From positions 1-5,501 of the forward strand of contig CAJWAH010000102.1 in the NCBI GenBank assembly GCA_913020095.1: DNA of 5,501 nt, in the 5' to 3' direction. Positions 1 through 5,501 of this stretch are shown here, piece by piece; position 1 is the stretch's first letter, and every line of letters begins with the position of its first letter. Made by a program: the position numbers and the translations under genes. The notes beneath the pieces are model-generated. The model was not told the origin of the DNA. It saw only the letters and a list, made by a program, of their open reading frames with translations, and did no database searches. This DNA comes from an uncultured Synechococcus sp. (GTDB lineage: Bacteria; Cyanobacteriota; Cyanobacteriia; PCC-6307; Cyanobiaceae).

Positions 1-2559
1 GGGCCGGTTTTCCAGCAGCGTCTTGTAGGTGGAGAAGTGGTCGTAACCGGGTCCAGCCTTCACTGCGGCGTGAAGAGCCTTGGCCATCTCAGGGCTGTTG
101 AGGTGGTATTCGCCACCGGTGCGGTACTGCACAAAGCCCATGAACTCGAGCTTGGTGCGGTTGAGTTCGGGGAACGCCTTGGCATGCAGGCTGAGGGTTT
201 CACTGGCCAGATCGGTGATCGAGAGACCAGCCACTCGGCTGGTGGTGCCAGCAAAGGCCAAATCGATCAGATCGGCGCCAATACCAATGGCCTCGAAGAT
301 CTGAGCGCCGTGATAGCTGGCCAGCAAGGAAATGCCGATCTTGGAGAGGATCTTGCGCAGCCCGTTTTCCAGCGCCACGCGCACGTTGGCCTGAACCTGA
401 TCCACGCTGAGGGCAGGCAGCTTGCCCAGCTCGATCGCCTTGCGCACCTTGGGTTGATCCAGCCAATGGCGGCTGGTTTCCCAGGTGAGCCAGGGGCAAA
501 CAGCGCTAGCGCCAAAACCGATCAAACAGGCCAGGTGGTGGGTGCTCCAGCACTGGGCCGTGTCCACAACGATGGAGGTTTGCAGGCGCAACCCCAGCCG
601 CAGCAGATGGTGGTGCACAGCACCCACAGCGAGCAGGGCGGGGATGGTGGTGTGGCTCGCGGTCACCCCGCGATCGGAGAGCACCAGGATCGTTTTGCCC
701 TCGTGAACGGCCGCTTCCGCCGCGCTCTGCAAGCGAGTCACCGCCTGCTGCAAGCCAGCGGGGCCATCGGCTACAGCCACCAAGGTGGAGAGGGTGATCG
801 CTGGCAGGCCTTGGGAGGTGGCAGCCGCCAGTTCCGCTTCGTTGAGGATCGGGCTGGGCAGATGCAACATCCCAGCGGCGCTGGCCTCCGGTTTCAGAGA
901 AGAACCGCGGCGGCCCAGATGCATCTCCAGGCTCATCACCAGTTTTTCCCGCAGCGGATCGATCGGCGGGTTGGTGACTTGGGCGAAGCGCTGCTTGAAG
1001 TAGTCGTACAGCAGGTGGGGCTTATCGGAGAGCACAGCCAAGGGGATGTCATCCCCCATGCAGTAGGTGGGCTCTTTGCCCGCTGAGGCCATGTCCTCAA
1101 TGACCAGCTCAAAGTCTTCTGCGGTGAAGCCAAAGGCGGTCTGCTGCTGCAGCAACTCCAGATCTCCCAGCTGCTTGCTGGTGGACCACGGCTGGGGCTC
1201 AAGGTTGCGGCGATGGTCCTTCAGCCACTGGGCATAGGGGTAGCGGCTCGCCACCTCACGCTTGACATCCCAATTGCGCAGCAAGCGGCCGTTTTCCAGA
1301 TCAACGGCCAGCATCTGGCCGGGGCCAAGCCGGCCCTTTTCGATGATGCGGCTTTCATCGAGCTCCACCACACCGGTCTCTGAGCCCATCACCACAAAGC
1401 CGTCGTTGGTGAGGCAGTAGCGAGCCGGGCGCAGGCCATTGCGATCCAAGGTGGCGCCCACGCTGCGGCCATCGGCAAACACCAACAACGCCGGGCCATC
1501 CCAGGGCTCCTGGGTGCAGGCGGCATATTCGTAGAAGGCTTGAACTTCTGGCTTGTCCTCCAGCTCGGGCTGGTTGCGGAAGGCCTCGGGCACCAAGGTC
1601 AGCAAGCTTTCGGTGATCGGACGACCACTGCGCACCAACAGCTCGAGGGTGGCGTCGAGGTTGGCGGAATCACTGAAGGCTGGATTGACCACGGGCTTGA
1701 GGTCAGCGGCATCGGCGCCCCAAACCGCATCGAGATTGCTCTCGGATGCTTTGGCCCAGTTGAGGTTGCCCAACAACGTGTTGATTTCACCGTTGTGCCC
1801 CAGCAGACGCATGGGCTGAGCCAGAGGCCAACGGGGCAGGGTGTTAGTGCTGAAGCGGCGGTGATACACCGCAAAGCTGACCGCAAAGCGTTCATCGCTG
1901 AGATCGCCGTAAAAGGGCGCCAGCACCTCCGAGCGCACCATTCCCTTGTAGACAACAGTGCGACCGCTCAACGAGCAGAAGTAGAGGTCGCTGGCCTTGG
2001 CGCCAAAGCTGACGCGGGCACGATCACCGCAACGCCGGCGCAGGCGAAACAGCAACGCTTCCAGCGCATCACCGTCGACATCAGCGCCCAGCAGCCACTG
2101 CTCAATCTGAGGCGCATTGCTGCGTGCCAATGGGCCGAGCACCTCATGGTTGGTGGGCACCACGCGCCAACCGAGCGGACGCAAGCCGAGCTTGGTGGCC
2201 GCCTCATCACAAAAGGCCCGGGCCTGAGCCGCACGCTCAGGCTCCCTAGGCAAAAACACCATGCCCAAGCCACGGGCCTGACCGGCTGAGTCAGCCGCTT
2301 GCGGCCAAACAGCTTCTAGATAGGTCCAGGGGATACCGCTGAGCACACCAGCGCCATCGCCGGAGTCGCCATCACCACCGCAACCGCCGCGGTGTTCCAT
2401 GCAACCGAGGCCACGCAGGGCCTGCTGCATCAGCCAATGGGACTCCTGCCCCTGAAGCTGCGCCAAAAAACCAACTCCACAAGCATCCTTTTCCCCAGCA
2501 ACAGCCGCCGGAGCCGGGCTGTCGAGATGGGGCCAAGTAGCAGAGAGCTGGGTAGACAT
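1..2559 (-). CDS. gltB: Glutamate synthase large subunit (probably ferredoxin-dependent GOGAT), N-terminal 853 residues, 3' end off window
   Basis: Converts glutamine plus 2-oxoglutarate into two glutamates in the GS-GOGAT cycle, in the cytoplasm. Translating the minus strand from the ATG at 2559-2557 gives 853 codons with no stop to the window edge; the family is about 1,500 residues, so the 3' part is missing. A 26-residue propeptide precedes Cys27 (DACGVGF), the expected N-terminal nucleophile of the class II glutamine amidotransferase domain (about 27-430). Family landmarks include HRGGCGGDGDSGDGAG (56-71), STNTLPRWPLAQPMR (237-251), GHNGEIN (254-260, oxyanion-hole Asn/Gly) and DRNGLRPAR (372-380). 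A central domain (about 470-770) contains YCMGDD (499-504), and the FMN/synthase domain begins near the left edge. The start is the only one possible: an in-frame TGA lies ten codons upstream with no other start codon between. No Shine-Dalgarno sequence is visible. The ferredoxin-specific loop and Fe-S cysteines are off-window, so ferredoxin rather than NADPH dependence (name glsF) is inferred from the cyanobacterial context. Confidence 0.96.
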   Translation of the reverse strand, partial: MSTQLSATWPHLDSPAPAAVAGEKDACGVGFLAQLQGQESHWLMQQALRGLGCMEHRGGCGGDGDSGDGAGVLSGIPWTYLEAVWPQAADSAGQARGLGMVFLPREPERAAQARAFCDEAATKLGLRPLGWRVVPTNHEVLGPLARSNAPQIEQWLLGADVDGDALEALLFRLRRRCGDRARVSFGAKASDLYFCSLSGRTVVYKGMVRSEVLAPFYGDLSDERFAVSFAVYHRRFSTNTLPRWPLAQPMRLLGHNGEINTLLGNLNWAKASESNLDAVWGADAADLKPVVNPAFSDSANLDATLELLVRSGRPITESLLTLVPEAFRNQPELEDKPEVQAFYEYAACTQEPWDGPALLVFADGRSVGATLDRNGLRPARYCLTNDGFVVMGSETGVVELDESRIIEKGRLGPGQMLAVDLENGRLLRNWDVKREVASRYPYAQWLKDHRRNLEPQPWSTSKQLGDLELLQQQTAFGFTAEDFELVIEDMASAGKEPTYCMGDDIPLAVLSDKPHLLYDYFKQRFAQVTNPPIDPLREKLVMSLEMHLGRRGSSLKPEASAAGMLHLPSPILNEAELAAATSQGLPAITLSTLVAVADGPAGLQQAVTRLQSAAEAAVHEGKTILVLSDRGVTASHTTIPALLAVGAVHHHLLRLGLRLQTSIVVDTAQCWSTHHLACLIGFGASAVCPWLTWETSRHWLDQPKVRKAIELGKLPALSVDQVQANVRVALENGLRKILSKIGISLLASYHGAQIFEAIGIGADLIDLAFAGTTSRVAGLSITDLASETLSLHAKAFPELNRTKLEFMGFVQYRTGGEYHLNSPEMAKALHAAVKAGPGYDHFSTYKTLLENRP

Positions 2560-2573
2560 GTACGGAAATTCAC
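2560..2573 (-). promoter_or_regulatory. Second NtcA-like motif, abutting the gltB start codon
   Basis: The minus strand reads GTGAATTTCCGTAC, which is GTG-N8-TAC and differs from the NtcA consensus GTA-N8-TAC at one position. It directly abuts the ATG of gltB, so it is placed for repression of gltB, or for a role about 100 bp upstream of the divergent gene, rather than for conventional activation. A 14-base motif with six fixed positions arises by chance often enough that this is only a candidate. Confidence 0.2.
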
Positions 2574-2589
2574 GACTTGGTTTGCCAGC

Positions 2590-2607
2590 TCAAGCCCAAA
2601 GGCTTGA
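2590..2607 (-). repeat. Perfect 7-bp inverted repeat (hairpin) in the gltB leader
   Basis: TCAAGCC (2590-2596) and GGCTTGA (2601-2607) are perfect inverted repeats around a 4-base loop, CAAA on the plus strand and TTTG in gltB mRNA. The hairpin would end 30 bases before the gltB start codon. No T-run follows on either strand, so it does not look like an intrinsic terminator. It could be a leader structure or an operator; either role is inferred. Confidence 0.45.
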
Positions 2608-2626
2608 AGAAGCACACCGAATAAAG

Positions 2627-2666
2627 ATCCTAAAAGTTCGAGCCCTGGCTAAGTTGCTTCGACCAC
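2627..2666 (-). promoter_or_regulatory. Candidate NtcA-activated promoter for gltB
   Basis: On the minus strand GTGGTCGAAGCAAC (2666-2653) fits the minimal GT-N10-AC core of the NtcA operator, whose full consensus is GTA-N8-TAC; here the third and twelfth bases deviate. It is followed after 20 bases by TAGGAT (2632-2627), a TANNNT -10 match. Class II NtcA promoters usually have about 22-23 bases between these elements, so spacing is slightly short. NtcA control of nitrogen-assimilation genes is established in cyanobacteria; its action here is inference from a degenerate match. Confidence 0.25.
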
Positions 2667-2672
2667 GTCGGG

Positions 2673-4370
2673 GTGTTTGAGGTGCTGCCAGTCAGTCCGC
2701 CCCCACCGCCGAGCCCACCTGCCCTGCTGCAACTGGTTGAAAGCCCAGTCAGCGATGGCGATCAACTCTTAATCAACGGCCAGCCGCTACCGGTCCGCTG
2801 GCGCTTTGAGCCCGGCAATCCAGACCGGTTGTGGCTGCCTCTGGATCTACTGGAAGCCGAGCTGGGCGTGGAAGCCAAGCGCATCGCCGGCGGCAACCTC
2901 GAATTGAGCTGGTTTGGCCAAGAGCAAACCGTCAATCCCGGCGAGCAAATCAGCCTCGACGATGAGGTAGCCGTGGAGGTGGGCGCTCTGTTGCGGGGTG
3001 GCGGCATGCGCCTGCAGCTGGAGCCCGGCAGCGACGGCAACACACAACTGGCTCTGCAATTGCCGGCTCCACGGTTTTTGCGGCTGCGGGAATCAATCCG
3101 TGAGGGCAGCCAGCGCCTGGTGCTCGATCTCAGTGGGCCAACCCTCCTGCCACGCAGCGATGGGCAACTCCAACTGCCGCTGAGCAACCCAACGGCGGCG
3201 GCCCGCGCCCTCCGGCAGCGCGGCCTGGAAGCAGGCATTGATGGCTGGCGTGTGCTGCTGCCCATTGAGGGCTGGAGCCAATTCAGCCTCGGGAGGCCCG
3301 CCCGGCTGGTGCTCGATGAGCGCAGCCATCAGCTGGCGCCGATGGCCAAGCGGCCGCAACCGTTGCTGCCAGCTGGCAGCGGCTTGCAGATGGAGCAGCG
3401 GCGGCTGGGAATCCGCCGCCAGAACTACAGGGTCAGCTTTGTGCGGTTTGATCCCACCGCCGAAACCTTCAACTTGGTGCCCCTGAGCCGCCAAAACATG
3501 GTCGGGCTTGGGTCGTTGCTGGGCCTCGCCCGCTCCCAAGGTGCCGTGGCCGCCATCAACGGCGGATTTTTCAACCGCATTCAGGCCTTGCCCTTAGGCG
3601 GCTTGCGCGACGACGGCGATTGGCTCTCGGGCCCCATCCTCGATCGCGGCGCCATCGCTTGGGCACCCCAGGAACTTCCCCGCTTCAGCCGGGTGCGGCT
3701 CAACGAAACCTTGGTGAACGATGCGGGCGAGCGCATTGCGCTCAACGCCATCAATAGCGGCTGGGTCAGCAAGGGCGTGGCCCAATACAACAGTCTCTGG
3801 GGGCCCCGCTACCAAGCGATTACAGGCAGAGAAGAGGCGGTGTTAGTGCAGGGCCAAACAGTGGCGCGCCGCTTTAACCATGCAGAACTGCGCCGCGGCG
3901 TTGGCCTGCGGCGCGGCGAGACCCTGGTTGTGGCCAGGGGCGGCGCCCCCTTGCCGCTCAAGGCAGGCGATGGCGTCAGCCTGGAGCGGGCCATGGTGCC
4001 CAAGGCCTTTGCTGATCTACCCAACTTGATCCAAGGCGGCCCCTTGCTGCTCAACCAAGGGAAGGTGGTCCTCAATGGCAAAGCCGAACGATTCAGTTCA
4101 GCGTTTATGCGCCAAAAAGCGCCCCGCAGCGTGGTGGGCACCGATGGCGAGCTGATTTGGCTGCTCGCCGTGGAAGGCCAGGGCAACGCCGGTCCCACCC
4201 TGCGTGAAACCGCTGAACTGATGCAAAAACTTGGCCTCAAGCAAGCGCTCAACCTCGATGGCGGTAGCTCAACGCGCCTGATGGTCAGAAATGGAGGGCG
4301 ATCCAGTGGACGTGGCTTTGGCGCTGCCATTCACAATGGGCTGGGCATCGTGCTCAGCCCCAATCGCTAA
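2673..4370 (+). CDS. Phosphodiester glycosidase family protein (NAGPA/DUF2233 domain) with N-terminal beta-rich region
   Basis: A 565-residue protein. The C-terminal half (about 250-562) matches the NAGPA-type domain, named for the mammalian enzyme that removes GlcNAc from GlcNAc-1-phospho-mannose. Landmarks are AINGGFF (294-300), QGGPLLL (454-460), APRSVVG (483-489) and NLDGGSST (527-534). The bacterial substrate is unknown; a sugar phosphodiester of the envelope or a polysaccharide is inferred. Residues about 30-85 (INGQPLPVRWR, then RLWLPLDLLEAELGV) resemble a copper amine oxidase-type stalk domain, and about 110-215 could be an AMIN-like beta domain; both are weak calls. The N-terminus has a proline-rich run (PPPPPSPP, 9-16) and no clear signal peptide, although relatives are usually exported. 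The start is GTG at 2673; an in-frame TAA lies at 2631-2633, a second GTG is at 2682, and the first in-frame ATG is only at codon 112, so the exact start is uncertain. The stop is 5 bases before the next gene, suggesting co-transcription. Confidence 0.88.
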   Translation: MFEVLPVSPPPPPSPPALLQLVESPVSDGDQLLINGQPLPVRWRFEPGNPDRLWLPLDLLEAELGVEAKRIAGGNLELSWFGQEQTVNPGEQISLDDEVAVEVGALLRGGGMRLQLEPGSDGNTQLALQLPAPRFLRLRESIREGSQRLVLDLSGPTLLPRSDGQLQLPLSNPTAAARALRQRGLEAGIDGWRVLLPIEGWSQFSLGRPARLVLDERSHQLAPMAKRPQPLLPAGSGLQMEQRRLGIRRQNYRVSFVRFDPTAETFNLVPLSRQNMVGLGSLLGLARSQGAVAAINGGFFNRIQALPLGGLRDDGDWLSGPILDRGAIAWAPQELPRFSRVRLNETLVNDAGERIALNAINSGWVSKGVAQYNSLWGPRYQAITGREEAVLVQGQTVARRFNHAELRRGVGLRRGETLVVARGGAPLPLKAGDGVSLERAMVPKAFADLPNLIQGGPLLLNQGKVVLNGKAERFSSAFMRQKAPRSVVGTDGELIWLLAVEGQGNAGPTLRETAELMQKLGLKQALNLDGGSSTRLMVRNGGRSSGRGFGAAIHNGLGIVLSPNR

Positions 4371-4375
4371 GTCCC

Positions 4376-4714
4376 ATGGAGCCCAAGGCCGGCTTTTTGA
4401 TCACTCCCCGCGCTGCAGCTGAGCTCTGCCGCCTTTCGCTGCGGGCTGGCCAGCCTGGTTTGGCCTATCTCAACTTGGTGGAAGGCAGCTGTGAAACCTG
4501 GGCGCTGCAATTGCGCGGCGGCACGGGCTCTGGTGTGGCGCTGGCACGCGCCGATGGCATCACCCTCTATGGGCGGCGCGAACAGCTGGCGCTGCTGAAA
4601 GACATGCAGCTTGATTACCAGGGGGATCTCAGCGGCGGCGGGTTCCTTTTGCGGGGCGGCGATGAGATCCGCAGTTGCGCCTGCGGTAGTGCCTTCAGCC
4701 GTCTGGAGAGCTGA
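4376..4714 (+). CDS. A-type iron-sulfur cluster carrier-like protein (IscA/SufA/HesB family)
   Basis: A 112-residue protein, the usual size for A-type carriers, which bind an Fe-S cluster or iron and pass it to apo-enzymes in the cytoplasm. It opens with FLITPRAAAEL, typical of the family's first helix, followed by GLAYLNLVEGSCE (28-40) and ends with SCACGSAF (100-107). The three cluster-binding cysteines of the family are all present: Cys39, Cys101 and Cys103. The motif around the last two is C-A-C-G rather than the commoner C-G-C-G, and there is one additional cysteine, Cys18. The ATG at 4376 lies 5 bases after the glycosidase stop, so the two are probably one transcript; no Shine-Dalgarno sequence is seen. 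The family call is strong, but which A-type subgroup it belongs to, and its client proteins, cannot be told from sequence alone. It could be a diverged paralogue of the main SufA/IscA. Confidence 0.88.
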   Translation: MEPKAGFLITPRAAAELCRLSLRAGQPGLAYLNLVEGSCETWALQLRGGTGSGVALARADGITLYGRREQLALLKDMQLDYQGDLSGGGFLLRGGDEIRSCACGSAFSRLES

Positions 4715-4732
4715 CGAGCGCTCAGGTACTCT
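4704..4732 (+). promoter_or_regulatory. Possible sigma70-type promoter for the rpsL operon
   Basis: TGGAGA (4704-4709, four of six matches to TTGACA) and TACTCT (4727-4732, a TANNNT match) are 17 bp apart, the optimal spacing. The -35 overlaps the last codons of the A-type carrier gene. This would give a leader of about 40 bases before rpsL. An 8-bp palindrome, GAGCGCTC (4716-4723), lies in the spacer. Matches are weak and read-through from upstream is equally possible. Confidence 0.25.
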
Positions 4733-4780
4733 GGTCGATTGTCGAATCCGGTTGGCCCAGCGGCCCGCCCCCGGTCTTAG

Positions 4781-5155
4781 ATGCCCACCATCCAGCAACT
4801 GATCCGTAGCGAGCGGCAGACCCTCTCCCGCAAGACCAAGTCTCCTGCTCTGCGGTCCTGCCCGGAGCGCCGAGGGGTCTGCACTCGCGTGTACACCTCC
4901 ACACCCAAAAAGCCGAACTCGGCCCTGCGGAAAGTGGCTCGCGTGCGCCTCACCTCTGGCTTTGAGGTCACCGCCTACATCCCTGGCATTGGCCACAACC
5001 TGCAGGAGCACTCCGTGGTGCTGATCCGCGGCGGTCGCGTGAAAGACCTCCCCGGTGTCCGCTACCACATCATTCGCGGCACGCTCGACACAGCTGGCGT
5101 GAAAGACCGCCGTCAGAGCCGCTCGAAGTACGGCGCCAAAGCTCCCAAGGAGTGA
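4781..5155 (+). CDS. rpsL: 30S ribosomal protein S12
   Basis: A complete 124-residue S12, the usual bacterial length, which sits at the decoding centre of the small subunit and controls tRNA selection accuracy. The sequence is nearly canonical: RGVCTRVYT (31-39), [12 protein letters not shown] (41-52), [26 protein letters not shown] (71-96 region) and [11 protein letters not shown] (108-118). The residues where streptomycin-resistance changes occur in other bacteria (Lys43/Lys44, Lys88 and Pro91, counting the initiator Met) are all wild-type. Asp89 is the residue methylthiolated by RimO in Escherichia coli. The N-terminus [10 protein letters not shown] is the cyanobacterial/plastid form. ATG at 4781 fits the family start exactly. 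There is no good Shine-Dalgarno sequence upstream. It is the first gene of the str operon, with rpsG 45 bp downstream. Confidence 0.99.
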   Translation: MPTIQQLIRSERQTLSRKTKSPALRSCPERRGVCTRVYTSTPKKPNSALRKVARVRLTSGFEVTAYIPGIGHNLQEHSVVLIRGGRVKDLPGVRYHIIRGTLDTAGVKDRRQSRSKYGAKAPKE

Positions 5156-5200
5156 TCTCCACTCCGTTCTGTACCTCCCACCCGCTGATCCCCACTCTCC
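5156..5200 (+). other. Pyrimidine-rich rpsL-rpsG intergenic spacer
   Basis: The 45-base spacer is 80% pyrimidine (36 of 45), with repeated CTCC elements and one ACCTCC (5173-5178), the same sequence as the 16S rRNA anti-Shine-Dalgarno. There is no Shine-Dalgarno sequence before the rpsG start. AAGGAG (5147-5152) lies at the rpsL stop codon, 48 bases from rpsG, too far to serve it. GGAG (5149-5152) can pair with CTCC (5157-5160). No larger fold resembling the S7-binding element of the Escherichia coli str operon is apparent. Confidence 0.6.
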
Positions 5201-5501
5201 ATGTCACGCCGTAACGCCGCCGTCAAGCGTCCGATCCTGCCCGACCCCCAATTCAACAGTCGTCTGGCATCGATGATGGTGGCCCGGCTGATGAAGCACG
5301 GCAAAAAATCCACGGCACAGCGGATCCTGTCCGACGCCTTTGGTCTGATTGGCGAGCGCACCGGCGCTGACCCTCTGGAAGTGTTTGAAACCGCCGTGCG
5401 GAATTCCACCCCGCTGGTGGAAGTGCGTGCCCGCCGGGTGGGCGGCGCCACCTATCAGGTGCCCATGGAAGTGCGCCAGGAGCGCGGCACCGCCATGGCC
5501 C
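5201..5501 (+). CDS. rpsG: 30S ribosomal protein S7, N-terminal 100 residues, 3' end off window
   Basis: The first 100 codons of S7 (normally about 156 residues), the primary binding protein that organises the 3' major (head) domain of 16S rRNA and lines the E site. Recognisable stretches are [16 protein letters not shown] (1-16), [14 protein letters not shown] (30-43), [19 protein letters not shown] (58-76) and [13 protein letters not shown] (79-91). The ATG at 5201 gives the family-typical start. It follows rpsL in the standard str operon order; fusA and tuf would be expected beyond the right edge, but they are not in this window. Initiation must rely on something other than a Shine-Dalgarno sequence, as the preceding bases are CCCACTCTCC. 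Confidence 0.98.
   Translation, partial: MSRRNAAVKRPILPDPQFNSRLASMMVARLMKHGKKSTAQRILSDAFGLIGERTGADPLEVFETAVRNSTPLVEVRARRVGGATYQVPMEVRQERGTAMA

Larger units (their letters stand above)
2560..2672. promoter_or_regulatory. Divergent intergenic control region between gltB and the phosphodiester glycosidase gene
   Basis: These 113 bp separate the two divergent start codons, so promoters for both genes should lie here or just inside the flanking genes. It is visibly more A/T-rich in the middle (about 2617-2640) than the coding DNA around it. It contains a possible minus-strand -10 hexamer, two loose NtcA-like sites and a hairpin, each listed separately. For the plus-strand gene only a weak TANNNT match (TAAGTT, 2650-2655) is seen, which would imply a very short leader. 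No small ORF or RNA gene is recognised. Confidence 0.6.

Noticed and set aside
37..1086. Plus-strand open frame of 349 codons opposite gltB
   Set aside because: It runs in exact codon register antisense to gltB, where stops arise only from TTA, CTA or TCA sense codons, which are rare in this G+C-rich gene. Its translation shows no recognisable domain, whereas the opposite strand is unmistakable glutamate synthase.
1540..2289. Plus-strand open frame of 249 codons opposite gltB
   Set aside because: Same antisense-register artefact; it ends at a TGA that is simply the complement of a TCA serine codon of gltB.
1..2559. Possible frameshift in gltB
   Set aside because: Full translation of the minus strand gives 853 continuous residues with conserved motifs in the expected order, so the gene is intact within the window.
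2627..2740. Glutamine riboswitch (glnA RNA) upstream of gltB
   Set aside because: This class is known in cyanobacteria near nitrogen-assimilation genes, and the minus strand has GTTGC and GAAGCAAC elements that could pair. However, the spacing is longer than in the known motif, the GGAAGUA core is absent, and half the candidate lies within the glycosidase coding sequence.
2762..3265. Minus-strand open frame of 167 codons inside the glycosidase gene
   Set aside because: Arg/Ser/Pro-rich shadow translation of G+C-rich DNA; the plus strand carries the conserved protein.
4715..4780. Intrinsic terminator between the A-type carrier gene and rpsL
   Set aside because: Only short GGCC/CCGG self-complementary pieces and the palindrome GAGCGCTC are present, with no strong stem followed by a T-run.
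4367..5068. Minus-strand open frame of 233 codons across the A-type carrier gene and rpsL
   Set aside because: It overlaps two well-supported genes on the other strand and has low-complexity, G+C-driven composition without any family signature.

Overview
The window is core-genome DNA from a cyanobacterium, most likely the picocyanobacterial clade (marine or freshwater Synechococcus, Cyanobium). Evidence for this is the glutamate synthase of the ferredoxin-dependent type seen in cyanobacteria, an S12 protein beginning [10 protein letters not shown] as in cyanobacteria and plastids, an rpsL-rpsG pair opening a str operon, high G+C by eye, weak or absent Shine-Dalgarno sequences, and no complete copy of the HIP1 palindrome (GCGATCGC) that is frequent in many other cyanobacteria. 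The genus assignment is inference.

Layout: positions 1-2559 (minus strand) hold the first 853 codons of the glutamate synthase large subunit, open and unbroken, running off the left edge. Positions 2560-2672 are a 113-bp divergent intergenic region with two loose NtcA-like (GT-N10-AC) sites and a perfect 7-bp hairpin in the glutamate synthase leader. On the plus strand, 2673-4370 encodes a phosphodiester glycosidase (NAGPA/DUF2233-type) protein. Five bases later, 4376-4714 encodes an A-type iron-sulfur carrier-like protein (IscA/SufA/HesB family). After 66 bp come rpsL (4781-5155) and, 45 bp further on, rpsG (5201 to the right edge, first 100 codons).

How the parts relate: glutamate synthase forms the nitrogen-assimilating GS-GOGAT cycle with glutamine synthetase and is an iron-sulfur flavoenzyme. 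The plus-strand genes look like one rightward transcription direction leading into the ribosomal-protein operon. The glycosidase and A-type carrier are close enough to be co-transcribed; rpsL may also have its own promoter. No mobile element, CRISPR array, tRNA, rRNA or defence system is visible, and I see no convincing undescribed system. The points most worth a second look are the divergent control region, the absent signal peptide and unusual start of the glycosidase, and the position of the A-type carrier gene directly before the str operon.
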